Notes under the pieces: model-generated
What the model was told of the DNA's origin: nothing
Database searches by the model: none
Seen by the model: the letters and a program-made list of their open reading frames with translations, nothing else
Assembly: GCA_045541135.1 (NCBI GenBank)
Contig: JAZQIO010000089.1
Span: forward strand, 1-64,000
Length of the DNA: 64,000 nt
DNA from: CAZNKU01 sp045541135
GTDB taxonomy: Bacteria; Bacillota; Clostridia; Monoglobales; Firm-18
Direction of reading: 5' to 3'
Translations under genes and position numbers: made by a program
Shown here: one piece after another, positions 35,280 through 44,764 of the stretch
Numbering within the stretch: the stretch's first letter is position 1
How the letters are laid out: the number at the start of each line of letters is the position of its first letter

Positions 35280-35290
35280 GAGGATTTACA

Positions 35291-36514
35291 TTGATTAAAA
35301 AACCCGAAATTTTAGCTCCTGCAGGAGATTATGACAAATTAGTTGCCGCAGTACAGTACGGTGCAGACGCAGTGTACCTTGGCGGTGAAGAATTTTCCAT
35401 GCGTGTTGCATGTAACAATTTCAGCGATGACGAGCTTAAAAGAGGCATAGATTTTGCCAAGGAAAACGGCAAAAAAATTTATATTGCCACAAATGTTATT
35501 ATGAAAAATAATGACCTGGAAAACGTGGGTAGATTTGCGGAAAAAATCTATTCCTACGGTGCAGATGCGGTTATTCTTTCGGATATTGGTGCTTTTGATA
35601 TTGTAAAAAACACCGTGCCGAATCTTGATATTCACATAAGCACACAGGCAAATACAAATAACTATGCAAGTGCAAATATGTGGCACAAGCTTGGAGCAAG
35701 CCGTGTTGTGCTTTCCCGTGAAATGTCATACCCTGAGGTTAAAGAGCTTCGTGAAAAGACGGATAAGGACTTGGAGCTTGAGCTTTTTGTACACGGTGCA
35801 ATGTGCGTTTCCTATTCGGGAAGATGCTTGCTAAGTAGTTTTATGACGGGCAGAGAAGCAAACAGAGGTGCCTGTGCTCAGCCTTGCAGATGGAAATATT
35901 ATCTGATGGAAGAAAAAAGACCCGGTGAATATATACAGGTTTTTGAAGAGGATAACGGCAGTTATTTCTTTAACTCAAAGGATTTGTGCCTTATTGAATT
36001 TATTCCGGAGCTTGTGGATGCAGGTGTTACAAGCTTTAAAATTGAGGGTAGAGTTAAAAGTGAATACTACGTGGCAAATACTGTAAAGGCATACCGTCAC
36101 GAAATTGACAGATATTATGAAAATCCCGACAAATACGTTTTTGACCCACGTCAGCTTGAAGAGCTTAAAAAAGTAAGCCACAGGGTTTATTCTCACGGCT
36201 TCTGGCACGGTGCACCTACATCTGACGGTCAGGTATACGACAGCAGTGCATATATCCGTGATTATGAGGTTGTTGGTGTTGTAAAGGAATGCGATGATGA
36301 TGGCAACGTGGTGGTGCTGCAGAAAAACAAGTTTTCTGTAGGCGAAACCTTAGAGGTTATGCAACCTGTAAACGATACAATTGAGTTTGTTGTAGAGGCT
36401 ATGCAGGATGAAAAAGGTAATGAAATAGAAACAGCTCCACACGGTAAAATGCTGGTTAAAATGAGGTTGCCTCAAAAAGTAGAAGTAAACAGTATGTTAA
36501 GAAAGAAAAAATAA
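35291..36514 (+). CDS. trhP: U32 family tRNA hydroxylation protein TrhP
   Basis: 407 residues. U32 signature: KPEILAPAGDYDKLVAAVQYGADAVYLGG, HISTQANTNN, SREMSYPEVKELREK, and the cysteines in MCVSYSGRCLLSSFMTGREANRGACAQPCRWKYYL that bind an Fe-S cluster. TrhP forms ho5U34 in tRNA with prephenate-derived input; TrmR then methylates it. Start is TTG at 35291 with AGGAGG before. One chain replaces the yrrN/yrrO pair of B. subtilis. Confidence 0.88.
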   Translation: MIKKPEILAPAGDYDKLVAAVQYGADAVYLGGEEFSMRVACNNFSDDELKRGIDFAKENGKKIYIATNVIMKNNDLENVGRFAEKIYSYGADAVILSDIGAFDIVKNTVPNLDIHISTQANTNNYASANMWHKLGASRVVLSREMSYPEVKELREKTDKDLELELFVHGAMCVSYSGRCLLSSFMTGREANRGACAQPCRWKYYLMEEKRPGEYIQVFEEDNGSYFFNSKDLCLIEFIPELVDAGVTSFKIEGRVKSEYYVANTVKAYRHEIDRYYENPDKYVFDPRQLEELKKVSHRVYSHGFWHGAPTSDGQVYDSSAYIRDYEVVGVVKECDDDGNVVVLQKNKFSVGETLEVMQPVNDTIEFVVEAMQDEKGNEIETAPHGKMLVKMRLPQKVEVNSMLRKKK

Positions 36515-36516
36515 TA

Positions 36517-36545
36517 TTGACTATTTTTTACAATAGTTGTATAAT
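36517..36545 (+). promoter_or_regulatory. promoter of the acidic-tail membrane protein
   Basis: TTGACT (36517-36522), 17-bp spacer, TATAAT (36540-36545). Confidence 0.7.
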
Positions 36546-36579
36546 TTAAAAAGATTTTATTTGTATAGGAGAAATGAAA

Positions 36580-37551
36580 ATGAAAAAAGTATTGTCCTTA
36601 ATTTTAATGCTTGTTGTTGTTTTTACAATGGGTGCAAGCACTGTTATGGCAGATGCGTATGTTGAAGAATTGGTTGCTACCTATGAAAGCGCGGGTATGG
36701 GAGAACAGGAAGTTCAGGCTTTATTTGCCGAAATGGGTTTAGATCTTAACCTTGAAACAATGCAGATAACAGATGCATCCGGTGCAGTCCTTTCAGAAGA
36801 AGAATTTAATGCTTTGATGTCCGGTGGTGCTGTAACTGAATCAGCTCCGACAAGTACTGCAACTCCCAATGAAGAAGATATTAAAAGTCAAAGAGAAGTG
36901 TACCTGTTTGAAAAAAATGGTGATAAAGTAAAGGTAGATATATATTTAACCGGTACAGATAATCTTTTGAATTATGTAAATGAACAGGCTCAGGTTAACG
37001 GAGCGTCTTACGAAGATACAACGTTTGATGGCAATAGAGCTATATTAGTTAATACTATTGATGTTACACTTGACGAATTAGTTAACCAGGTGGGTGTTGG
37101 TTACTATGCAAAAGAAGGCTTGTTTGCAGATACAGAATATTTCTTCGTTCCTGTGGGTACTTTGGAGGGTTATGGTGAAGAAGGACAAGTTCTTCTTACG
37201 TACGCCTTTAAATTTGGTGGAAGAATTGAAAAGTTTGATATTGTAGTTGGTCAGTTAAATTCTTTTATAGTTGAAAATACAACGGTTAATTGGTTACCGA
37301 TACTTATACTTGTTATAGCTTTAATTATTATTGCTCTTGTAGTTGTAATTGTGGTACTTACATTAAAGAGCAAAAAAAAGGTTGATAAGCAAAAGGCACT
37401 TAAGGATGAAGAGTTTGTAAGTGAAGACGAAATTTTTGAAGAGTTGATTGAAGAAGCAGGCATCGAAATTGAAGAGGTTGAAGAAGTCGAAGAAGTTGAA
37501 GATGTTGAAGATGTTGAAGAAGAAACTGCTGAAGACGAAGAAAACAAATAA
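36580..37551 (+). CDS. membrane-anchored extracellular protein with acidic cytosolic tail
   Basis: About 323 residues, family not recognised. Signal peptide (MKKVLSLILMLVVVFTMGASTVMADA), an extracytoplasmic domain to about 235, a membrane helix (WLPILILVIALIIIALVVVIVVLTL, about 237-261), a basic stop-transfer (KSKKKVDK) and a very acidic C-terminal tail with EEVEEVEDVED repeats. The ATG at 36580 has GGAG 8 bases upstream; the ATG at 36574 is too close. It has its own promoter and terminator and stands just before mraZ. A role at the division site is only a guess from location. Confidence 0.7.
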   Translation: MKKVLSLILMLVVVFTMGASTVMADAYVEELVATYESAGMGEQEVQALFAEMGLDLNLETMQITDASGAVLSEEEFNALMSGGAVTESAPTSTATPNEEDIKSQREVYLFEKNGDKVKVDIYLTGTDNLLNYVNEQAQVNGASYEDTTFDGNRAILVNTIDVTLDELVNQVGVGYYAKEGLFADTEYFFVPVGTLEGYGEEGQVLLTYAFKFGGRIEKFDIVVGQLNSFIVENTTVNWLPILILVIALIIIALVVVIVVLTLKSKKKVDKQKALKDEEFVSEDEIFEELIEEAGIEIEEVEEVEEVEDVEDVEEETAEDEENK

Positions 37552-37571
37552 TTAAATAAACAATTAAAAAG

Positions 37572-37607
37572 GAGTTGTCCGATATGTTCGGGCAACTCTA
37601 TTTTTTT
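37572..37607 (+). terminator. terminator before the dcw cluster
   Basis: GAGTTGTCCGA (37572-37582) pairs with TCGGGCAACTC (37588-37598) with one G-U pair; seven T follow at 37601-37607. Confidence 0.85.
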
Positions 37608-37698
37608 GCCTTGAAACCCCATTATTTTGAAGAAAAAACAGTGATTTATACCAAATGTTGTAAATTTCAAAAAATGTAATAAAAATGTAAAAAAACAC

Positions 37699-37760
37699 TT
37701 GATTTTTTCAAAAATATGCTATATAATAAAATCAAGTGGTTAAATTGTGGCAAAAAGTGG
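37699..37760 (+). promoter_or_regulatory. dcw promoter with three MraZ boxes
   Basis: TTGATT (37699-37704), 17-bp spacer, TATAAT (37722-37727). From just past the -10 the leader holds three GTGG repeats at 37736, 37747 and 37757, spaced 11 and 10 bases. MraZ binds direct GTGG/TGGG repeats of about one helical turn upstream of its own gene, so this is the expected autoregulatory site. Confidence 0.8.
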
Positions 37761-37791
37761 TGGCAATTCCCAAAAGGAAGGCGGTGACGGA

Positions 37792-38217
37792 ATGTTAGTA
37801 GGTGAGTTTCAACATAATATTGATGCCAAGGGCAGAATGATTATGCCTGCTAAGTTTCGTGACGAATTGGGAGAAAAATTTGTTATCACAAAAGGTCTTG
37901 ATAAATGTCTTTTCGTTTTTTCGCAGGCGGAATGGGAAAAGCTTGACCAAAAGCTTTCGGAACAGTCACTTTCAAAGGGTAGAAAAATTCAGCGTTTTTT
38001 CTACGGCGGTATGACAGAATGTGAGCTTGACAAACAGGGACGTGTTCTTGTTCCACAGACACTTCGTGAATATGCAGAGCTTTTCAAGGATGCGGTTATT
38101 GTAGGTCTTGCGAAGCGTGCAGAAATATGGAACAAGGAAGAATGGGAAAAACAGAATGCGGAATTTGTTGAGGATTCTGATGATGTTGCACTTCAGATGG
38201 AGGAACTTGGAATATGA
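37792..38217 (+). CDS. mraZ: transcriptional regulator MraZ
   Basis: 141 residues from the ATG at 37792 (GGCGGTGA in front), the standard length. Two AbrB-like SpoVT domains: GEFQHNIDAKGRMIMPAKFRDELG and YGGMTECELDKQGRVLVPQTLREYA, each with the DxKGR / DxQGR motif. MraZ forms a ring that binds repeated boxes and modulates the dcw operon. It overlaps rsmH by ATGA. Confidence 0.96.
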   Translation: MLVGEFQHNIDAKGRMIMPAKFRDELGEKFVITKGLDKCLFVFSQAEWEKLDQKLSEQSLSKGRKIQRFFYGGMTECELDKQGRVLVPQTLREYAELFKDAVIVGLAKRAEIWNKEEWEKQNAEFVEDSDDVALQMEELGI

Positions 38218-39146
38218 CGGAGTTTTCTCATATACCTGTTATGCTTAATGAGTGCATTGAAGCACTTGATATTAAAAAAGACGGTGTATATATTGACGGA
38301 ACACTTGGGGGTGCAGGGCATTCTTCACACATTGCTCCTAAATGTGCAAGACTTATCGGCATAGACCGTGACATTACGGCAATAAATACCGCTAAAGAGC
38401 GTCTTAAAGGGTTTAATGTTACTTTTGTTAATGATAATTACAACAATATAAATCATATTATGGAAGGTCTTGATGTTGACGGTATTGACGGAGTGCTTTT
38501 GGATCTTGGGGTTTCGTCTTATCAGCTTGATACTCCTGAACGTGGCTTCAGCTACCGTTATGATGCACCTTTGGATATGAGAATGAATGTAAACGACCCC
38601 GTGTCTGCTTATGATATTGTTAATACCTACGGACAAAAGGAGCTTGAAAAGATAATTTTTGAATACGGTGAAGAAAAATTCACCAGACCGATTGTTCGTA
38701 AAATAATAGAAAAAAGACAGGAAAAACCCATAGAAACAACATTTGAACTGGCAGATTTGGTTAAAAGCTGTATTCCTTTTAAAACACGTAAGGATGAAAA
38801 ACATCCCGAAAAAAGAGTTTTTCAGGCTATAAGGATTGCGGTAAATGACGAACTTTCGGGATTAAGCCGGACAATTAAAGATTTTTGCGGATACTTAAAG
38901 CCCGGCGGAAGAATGGCAATTATTACATTCCATTCTCTGGAAGACAGAATTGTTAAAACAACATTTGCTTCACTGGCTCAGGGGTGTATATGTCCTAAGG
39001 AATTTCCGGTTTGTATGTGTAACAACAAGCCTAAGGCAAAGATAATTACAAAAAAACCTATACTTCCTACAAAAGAGGAACTTTTGATAAACAGCAGGTC
39101 AGCAAGTGCAAAACTAAGAGTTTTGGAAAAGCTTGATGCTGAATAA
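38214..39146 (+). CDS. rsmH: 16S rRNA (cytosine-1402-N4)-methyltransferase
   Basis: 310 residues. SAM motif DGTLGGAGHSSHIA near 29-42, LLDLGVSSYQLD, RGFSYRYDAPLDMRM and the C-terminal FHSLEDRIVK, all typical of RsmH (MraW). It methylates N4 of C1402 in 16S rRNA. It is in its usual place after mraZ, coupled by overlapping codons, with GGAGGA before the ATG. Confidence 0.96.
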   Translation: MTEFSHIPVMLNECIEALDIKKDGVYIDGTLGGAGHSSHIAPKCARLIGIDRDITAINTAKERLKGFNVTFVNDNYNNINHIMEGLDVDGIDGVLLDLGVSSYQLDTPERGFSYRYDAPLDMRMNVNDPVSAYDIVNTYGQKELEKIIFEYGEEKFTRPIVRKIIEKRQEKPIETTFELADLVKSCIPFKTRKDEKHPEKRVFQAIRIAVNDELSGLSRTIKDFCGYLKPGGRMAIITFHSLEDRIVKTTFASLAQGCICPKEFPVCMCNNKPKAKIITKKPILPTKEELLINSRSASAKLRVLEKLDAE

Positions 39147-39169
39147 ATTATAAGAAAGGAGAAAACTTA

Positions 39170-39637
39170 ATGTACGTGCCTAATTACTCAAGCAGTGCTT
39201 ATCAGCTTGACAGATATGTTGAACAAAAAGTTGATAAAAAGGCTGAAGCGGAAAAGAAAAAACAGTTAAAGCTTAAAGCTGCAAGACGCAAAGTGGCAGT
39301 GTGTATGGTGGTTTTCTTCGCAGTAATGTTTGCAATACTTTGGGGCTATGTTCAGATTTACGGCTTGCACAGCGAGCTGTCAAGAAAAACGGCTGAGCTT
39401 GAAAACTTGCGTATGGAAAATGAGCAGACTATGCTTACAATAGAAAATATGACAGATAAGGCAAAAATTCAGGAGTATGCGGAAACACAGCTTGGTTTGC
39501 AGAAAATGACAGATGCACAGATTGTGTATCTTAACCCTCACAAAGGAAGCTATATGGTTAATGTGGCTAATGAAAACGCTTCCGGTATTGGAGGAACAAA
39601 CGGGATTTTTGCGGGTTTTTTGGAATATTTGAAATAA
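39170..39637 (+). CDS. ftsL: FtsL-like cell division protein
   Basis: 155 residues, recognised by layout and place. A basic cytosolic N-terminus (1-40), one membrane helix (about 41-62, VAVCMVVFFAVMFAILWGYVQI) and a coiled coil (about 65-100), ending in a Gly/Asn-rich tail. FtsL links FtsB/DivIC and the FtsW-PBP pair at the septum. Primary sequence of FtsL is poorly conserved. Confidence 0.75.
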   Translation: MYVPNYSSSAYQLDRYVEQKVDKKAEAEKKKQLKLKAARRKVAVCMVVFFAVMFAILWGYVQIYGLHSELSRKTAELENLRMENEQTMLTIENMTDKAKIQEYAETQLGLQKMTDAQIVYLNPHKGSYMVNVANENASGIGGTNGIFAGFLEYLK

Positions 39638-39650
39638 ATTGTTAATAGGT

Positions 39651-39678
39651 ATAAGAGGAGTCCTAAGACTCCTCTTAT
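39651..39678 (+). terminator. hairpin between ftsL and the PBP gene
   Basis: ATAAGAGGAGTC (39651-39662), loop CTAA, GACTCCTCTTAT (39667-39678): a perfect 12-bp stem. The tail AGTCGTTTTT is a modest T run, so it may act as an attenuator inside the cluster. Confidence 0.65.
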
Positions 39679-39732
39679 AGTCGTTTTTGCTGTGGACTAA
39701 AATATTGTAAATGTATGTAAGAAGGTGATGTT

Positions 39733-41940
39733 TTGAGCAGGACTACTATGGATGTAAAGAAAAAAATGCTTATAGTGTTAATAGTTTGCGTTGTAGGCTT
39801 TTTATATGTTTTGGGACATGTGGTTTACTGGCAGCTTGTACGTGGTGCAGAGCTTTCACAGGCGGCTTTGGAACAGCAGACAAGGGATAAAACCATAAGC
39901 TCTAAAAGAGGCTCTATATTGGACAGAAACGGAAATGTTCTTGCAGCATCTGTAGCTGTTGAAACAATTACCGCATCGCCTGTTGATGTAAAGAAAAATG
40001 ATAAAAGTATTGAGGAAATATCCCAGGGGCTTGCTACCGTTCTTGAAATGGAATACGAGGATGTGTATAACAAGCTGAACCGTGATACGTCATATGTAAT
40101 TATAAAACGTAAAGTGGATAAGTCTGTAGGTGATAAGGTAAGGGCATATCTTGATGATAACGATGTTTCCGGCTTTTCTCTTATTTCGGACACAAAAAGA
40201 TATTATCCCTATGACAACCTTGCTTCTCATGTAATAGGCTTCGCAGGTACAGATAACCAGGGACTTGCAGGTATAGAGCTTGAATATGACAGTTACCTTA
40301 AGGGTGCAACCGGCAGACTTATAACTGCAAGTGATGCATCGGGCAGTGCAATGCCTTTTGATTATGAAAAGCTTGTAGACCCGGAAGACGGGCTTGATGT
40401 TGTTCTTACAATTGATGAAAACATACAGAGAATAGCGGAAAAATATCTGGAACAGGCTGTGGAGGAAAATCAGCTTGCAAACGGCGCATGTTGTGTTGTT
40501 ATGGAGGTTAAAACAGGCGAAATACTTGCAATGGCAACAAAGCCTGACTTTAATCTTAACGACCCGTTTGTAATAACCGATGAAGAAAAGCTTGAGGAAA
40601 TAAATGAATACCCTGAGGGGGATGAAAGAAACAAAAAATATTCCGAGGAATTAAACAGACTTTGGAGAAACAAAGCTGTTGTAGATGCATACGAGCCGGG
40701 CTCTACATTTAAAATATTTACATCTGCAATGGCAATTGAAGAAAATGTAATAACAAGTAATGAAATTTTTTATTGTAACGGCTACAAGCATGTTGCAAAC
40801 TATAATATCAACTGTTGGAAGCACGCCGGACACGGGCCTCAGAACTTTGTAAGGGCTGTACAGAATTCCTGCAACCCCGCATTTATTGAAATAGGCGCAA
40901 GAGTTGGGGCAAGCAAGTTTTACGAATATATGTCCGGACTTGGCTTCAGAGAAAAAACGGGTATAGACCTACCCGGTGAGGACTTGGGTCTTATGCACGA
41001 AAGGTCGAGTTTTAACGAGGTAGAGCTTGCTACATATTCATTCGGACAGGGCTTTACCGTAACACCTATACAGATGATAACTGCAGTTAATGCTATTGCA
41101 AACGACGGTATGATGATTAAACCTCATATTGTAAAGCGTTTTGTGGATAGCGAGGGTAATGTTGTCAAGGAATTCGGCAAAGAGGAAATAAGACAGATTG
41201 TTTCCGAATCTACTAGCAAACAGCTTCGTGAGGTTTTGGAATCCGTTGTATCAGAAGGCTCCGGTTCCGGCGCTTACATAAGAGGATACCGTGTAGGCGG
41301 TAAAACAGGTACATCGGAAAAAACTCCCCGAGGAAACGATAAATACGTTGCGTCATTTATAGGTATAGCACCTTCAGACGACCCTGAAATTATATGTCTT
41401 GTGCTTTTGGATGAGCCTACAACAGGCGTTTATTTCGGTGGTATTATTGCTACGCCGGTGGCAAGAAGTATTATGGAAGAAACGCTGGCGTACCTTGAAT
41501 TAGAGCCTTCTTACACCGTAGAAGAGCTTGCAACAATGGAAACAACTGTTCCTAATGTGGTTGGTATGACAATAACGGAAGCAAATATCGCACTTGAAAA
41601 TGCAAGCCTTAAATATGCTCTTGACGGTAGCGGTGACGTTGTTCTTAACCAGCTTCCTAAAGCAGGTGTTAAGGTTAATCAGAAGTCTACGGTTATGCTT
41701 TATACTGAAGAAGAAATGACAAATACCACAACAACGGTACCCGATTTGCTAAATATGACGGTAAGTCAGGCGGCTACTGCAATATCAAATGCTAAGCTTA
41801 ATATAAACGTAGTAGGTGCAGGCTCAACAACTTCAAATGAAGCGGTGCTTTCATACAAACAGTCTGTTGAACCCGGAAGTGTTGTTGAAATAGGTACAAC
41901 AATTACCGTAGAATTCAAACGAATAGAAGCAGGTGAATAA
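39733..41940 (+). CDS. class B penicillin-binding protein with two PASTA domains (FtsI/SpoVD)
   Basis: 735 residues. N-terminal membrane anchor (about 12-32), dimerisation domain, and transpeptidase domain with STFK (Ser about 324), SCN (about 379, in place of SxN) and KTGT (about 524). Two PASTA repeats follow (PNVVGMTITEANIAL and PDLLNMTVSQAATAI). It cross-links septal or spore-cortex peptidoglycan with FtsW/SpoVE. Whether it is FtsI-like or SpoVD-like cannot be decided from sequence. Start is TTG with AAGGTGAT in front; the nearest ATG is 15 bases later. Confidence 0.93.
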   Translation: MSRTTMDVKKKMLIVLIVCVVGFLYVLGHVVYWQLVRGAELSQAALEQQTRDKTISSKRGSILDRNGNVLAASVAVETITASPVDVKKNDKSIEEISQGLATVLEMEYEDVYNKLNRDTSYVIIKRKVDKSVGDKVRAYLDDNDVSGFSLISDTKRYYPYDNLASHVIGFAGTDNQGLAGIELEYDSYLKGATGRLITASDASGSAMPFDYEKLVDPEDGLDVVLTIDENIQRIAEKYLEQAVEENQLANGACCVVMEVKTGEILAMATKPDFNLNDPFVITDEEKLEEINEYPEGDERNKKYSEELNRLWRNKAVVDAYEPGSTFKIFTSAMAIEENVITSNEIFYCNGYKHVANYNINCWKHAGHGPQNFVRAVQNSCNPAFIEIGARVGASKFYEYMSGLGFREKTGIDLPGEDLGLMHERSSFNEVELATYSFGQGFTVTPIQMITAVNAIANDGMMIKPHIVKRFVDSEGNVVKEFGKEEIRQIVSESTSKQLREVLESVVSEGSGSGAYIRGYRVGGKTGTSEKTPRGNDKYVASFIGIAPSDDPEIICLVLLDEPTTGVYFGGIIATPVARSIMEETLAYLELEPSYTVEELATMETTVPNVVGMTITEANIALENASLKYALDGSGDVVLNQLPKAGVKVNQKSTVMLYTEEEMTNTTTTVPDLLNMTVSQAATAISNAKLNINVVGAGSTTSNEAVLSYKQSVEPGSVVEIGTTITVEFKRIEAGE

Positions 41941-41970
41941 TTTAGTCTATAGTCCATGGGAGGAATAAAA

Positions 41971-43377
41971 ATGAAATTAAAGGATATTTTGTTGTCGGCA
42001 AATGTTGACATAGAGATTTCGGGTATTTCCTACAACTCGAAACTGACAAAACCCGGTGATGTATTTGTTGCAATAACCGGCTTTCAGACAGACGGGCATA
42101 AGTATATAAAAAGTGCTGCGGAAAACGGCGCTGTGTGCGTAGTGTGTGAGCGTGAACAGGATGACGTTGACATTCCGTGTGTAATTGTTGAAAATTCACG
42201 TAAGGCTCTTGCGGAAATGTCCTGCAAATTTTACGGTAATCCTACGGAAAAATTTAATTTAATCGGCGTTACGGGAACAAACGGTAAAACTACCGTTACG
42301 TATCTTGTGAAAACAGTTCTGGAGGCAAACGGTGAAAAAGTAGGCCTTATGGGTACAAACAAAAATATGATTGGTGATGTGGAATACCATACAGAGCGAA
42401 CTACTCCCGAATCCTTGGAGCTTCAGCAGTTTTTTGCGGATATGGTAAAGGAAGGGTGTACCTACGGTATAATGGAGGTTTCCTCACATTCTCTTGAACT
42501 TTACAGGGTTTTTGGCTGTAACTACAAGGTGGGTGCGTTTACCAATCTTACTCAGGACCATCTGGATTTTCACGGTGATATGGAAAATTATTTCATTGCA
42601 AAAAGTAAGCTGTTTAATATGTGCGGTACGGGCGTTATAAATGCAGATGATATCTATGGTGCAAGACTGTGCAAACAAGCAGGTTGTCAGGTTATGTCGT
42701 ACGGTATAAAAAACGGAGACCTTAAAGCTGAAAATATTGAATATAATGATAAAGGCGTACGCTTTGAATGCGGAAGTATGAAAATAAATCTGGGAATACC
42801 CGGTGTGTTTTCTGTATATAATGCACTTACAGCAATAGGCATTTGTAAGTCCTGCGGAATATCCGACGAGGTTATAGAAAAGGCTCTTAACAGTGCACAG
42901 GGTGTAAAGGGCAGAGCAGAAATTGTAGATTGCGGAAAGGACTTTACATTACTTATAGATTATGCACACACTCCCGACGGGCTTGAAAATATACTTGAAA
43001 GTGTAAGAAAGTTTGCAAAGGGCAGAGTTGTGGTTGTATTTGGTTGCGGAGGAGACCGTGACAAAACAAAACGTCCTAAAATGGGCAGGGTAGCAGGCAG
43101 AATAGCAGACTTTTGCATTGTTACTTCAGATAATCCCCGTACGGAAGAGCCTGACGCCATAATAAGAGACATTCTCGATGGTATGGACGATGCTATGGCG
43201 GAATATGTTGTAATTGAAAACAGAAGAGATGCCATAGAATATGCAATAAGACATGCACGTAAGGATGATGTTATTGTTCTTGCAGGTAAGGGACACGAGG
43301 ATTATCAGATTTTAAAGGATAAAACAATTCACTTTGATGAAAGAGAAGTTATCAGAGACATTTTAAGTAATATGTAA
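41971..43377 (+). CDS. murE: UDP-MurNAc-L-Ala-D-Glu-diaminopimelate ligase
   Basis: About 468 residues. ATP site GVTGTNGKTTVTYL, TTPESLELQ, and DNPRTEEPDAI near the end: DNPR is the meso-diaminopimelate specificity motif, so the peptidoglycan is probably DAP type. The ATG at 41971 has GGGAGG 7 bases upstream; an ATG at 41956 sits on that site. It joins the third residue to the stem peptide. Spaced 30 bases after the PBP gene. Confidence 0.95.
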   Translation: MKLKDILLSANVDIEISGISYNSKLTKPGDVFVAITGFQTDGHKYIKSAAENGAVCVVCEREQDDVDIPCVIVENSRKALAEMSCKFYGNPTEKFNLIGVTGTNGKTTVTYLVKTVLEANGEKVGLMGTNKNMIGDVEYHTERTTPESLELQQFFADMVKEGCTYGIMEVSSHSLELYRVFGCNYKVGAFTNLTQDHLDFHGDMENYFIAKSKLFNMCGTGVINADDIYGARLCKQAGCQVMSYGIKNGDLKAENIEYNDKGVRFECGSMKINLGIPGVFSVYNALTAIGICKSCGISDEVIEKALNSAQGVKGRAEIVDCGKDFTLLIDYAHTPDGLENILESVRKFAKGRVVVVFGCGGDRDKTKRPKMGRVAGRIADFCIVTSDNPRTEEPDAIIRDILDGMDDAMAEYVVIENRRDAIEYAIRHARKDDVIVLAGKGHEDYQILKDKTIHFDEREVIRDILSNM

Positions 43378-43389
43378 AAGGTGATAATT

Positions 43390-44757
43390 TTGGATAAAAT
43401 ATCAGTTGAAAAAATTGCCGCATATATTGGCGGAAGGTTAGTGGGAGACAGTACCTTCATAAGCTGTGTAACCACAGACAGCCGTGAAGCAAAGGAAGGA
43501 ACCATGTTCATAGGTATAAAGGGAGAACGTGTTGACGGTAACGACTTTGCTGTGGATTTTTTGAAAAACGGCGGAAGCTGTGCGGTTGTGGAAAAGGCTG
43601 TTGAAATACCTGACGGCAAATGTGTAATACGTGTTGAGGATACAAAAAAGGCGATACGTGACATTGCGGAATTTTACAGAGAAACTTTAAATATTGATGT
43701 TGTTGCCGTAACGGGAAGTGTTGGTAAAACAAGCACAAAGGATATGCTGAGCTCCGTTATTTCACAAAGCTTTTGCACCTTTGCTACAAAGGGGAATTTT
43801 AACAATGAAATAGGCGTACCCCTTACTGTTTTTCAGCTTGACAGTACATATGAAAAGGCAATTGTTGAAATGGGTATGAGCAATCTTGGGGAAATAAGCA
43901 GACTTACAAAAATTGCAAAACCACAGGTTGCGGTTATAACTAACATAGGCACAGCTCATATAGGAAATCTGGGCAGTCGTGAAAACATACTAAGAGCAAA
44001 GCTTGAGGTTTTGGAATGTCTTGAAGGGCTTGCTGTTTTAAACGGTGACGACAGCTATTTGTGGGGTGCAAGGGAAAGCATTGAACACAAAACCATATTT
44101 TACGGCATAGAAAATAAAGAAGCAGACTATGTTGCCTACGGTGTGGTAAGCAATACAGAGGGCAGCTCCTTTAAAGTAAAAATAGACGGTGAAGAACACA
44201 GCTTTTTTGTTCCTGTTATTGGTGTGCACCACGTATATAATGCGTTGGCGGCAATAATATGCGCTTTGCATTTTGGTATGAATATAGAGGATATTGCAAA
44301 GGGAATAAGTGCTTACCGTACCTCGGGAATGCGTCAGCATGAAATACAGATAGGAGGAATAAAGCTTATTGAAGACTGCTATAATGCAAGCTCTGATTCA
44401 ATGAAGTCTTCGCTTAACGTTTTAAAGTCTGTTTCCGATGGAAAAAGAAGCATTGCCGTTTTGGGGGATATGCTTGAACAGGGGGATTTTGCGGAAGAAA
44501 ATCACCGTCTTGTGGGAAACTATGCGGCATCAAGCGGTACAGATACCCTTGTGTGCATAGGAAATGATGCTCGCTACATTGCCGATGAAGCAAGAAAAAA
44601 TAATCTCAAGGATGTTTTTGAATTTTCTTCAAATGAAGAGGCAGCGGAGTTTCTTTGCAGTTATGTTAAGGATGGAGATACTGTACTTTTTAAAGCATCA
44701 AGAGGTATGGCACTTGAAAAGGTGTCATCTGCATTGCAGGAGTTTTTGAAAGGATGA
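43390..44757 (+). CDS. murF: UDP-MurNAc-tripeptide-D-Ala-D-Ala ligase
   Basis: About 455 residues. ATP-binding VAVTGSVGKTSTKDM, KGNFNNEIGVPLT, EMGMSNLGEI, and DCYNASSDSMKSSLN are MurF marks. It adds D-Ala-D-Ala, completing the pentapeptide. The TTG at 43390 is chosen because AAAGGTGA just before it overlaps the alternative GTG start at 43381. It begins 12 bases after murE. Confidence 0.95.
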   Translation: MDKISVEKIAAYIGGRLVGDSTFISCVTTDSREAKEGTMFIGIKGERVDGNDFAVDFLKNGGSCAVVEKAVEIPDGKCVIRVEDTKKAIRDIAEFYRETLNIDVVAVTGSVGKTSTKDMLSSVISQSFCTFATKGNFNNEIGVPLTVFQLDSTYEKAIVEMGMSNLGEISRLTKIAKPQVAVITNIGTAHIGNLGSRENILRAKLEVLECLEGLAVLNGDDSYLWGARESIEHKTIFYGIENKEADYVAYGVVSNTEGSSFKVKIDGEEHSFFVPVIGVHHVYNALAAIICALHFGMNIEDIAKGISAYRTSGMRQHEIQIGGIKLIEDCYNASSDSMKSSLNVLKSVSDGKRSIAVLGDMLEQGDFAEENHRLVGNYAASSGTDTLVCIGNDARYIADEARKNNLKDVFEFSSNEEAAEFLCSYVKDGDTVLFKASRGMALEKVSSALQEFLKG

Positions 44758-44764
44758 AACTGAT

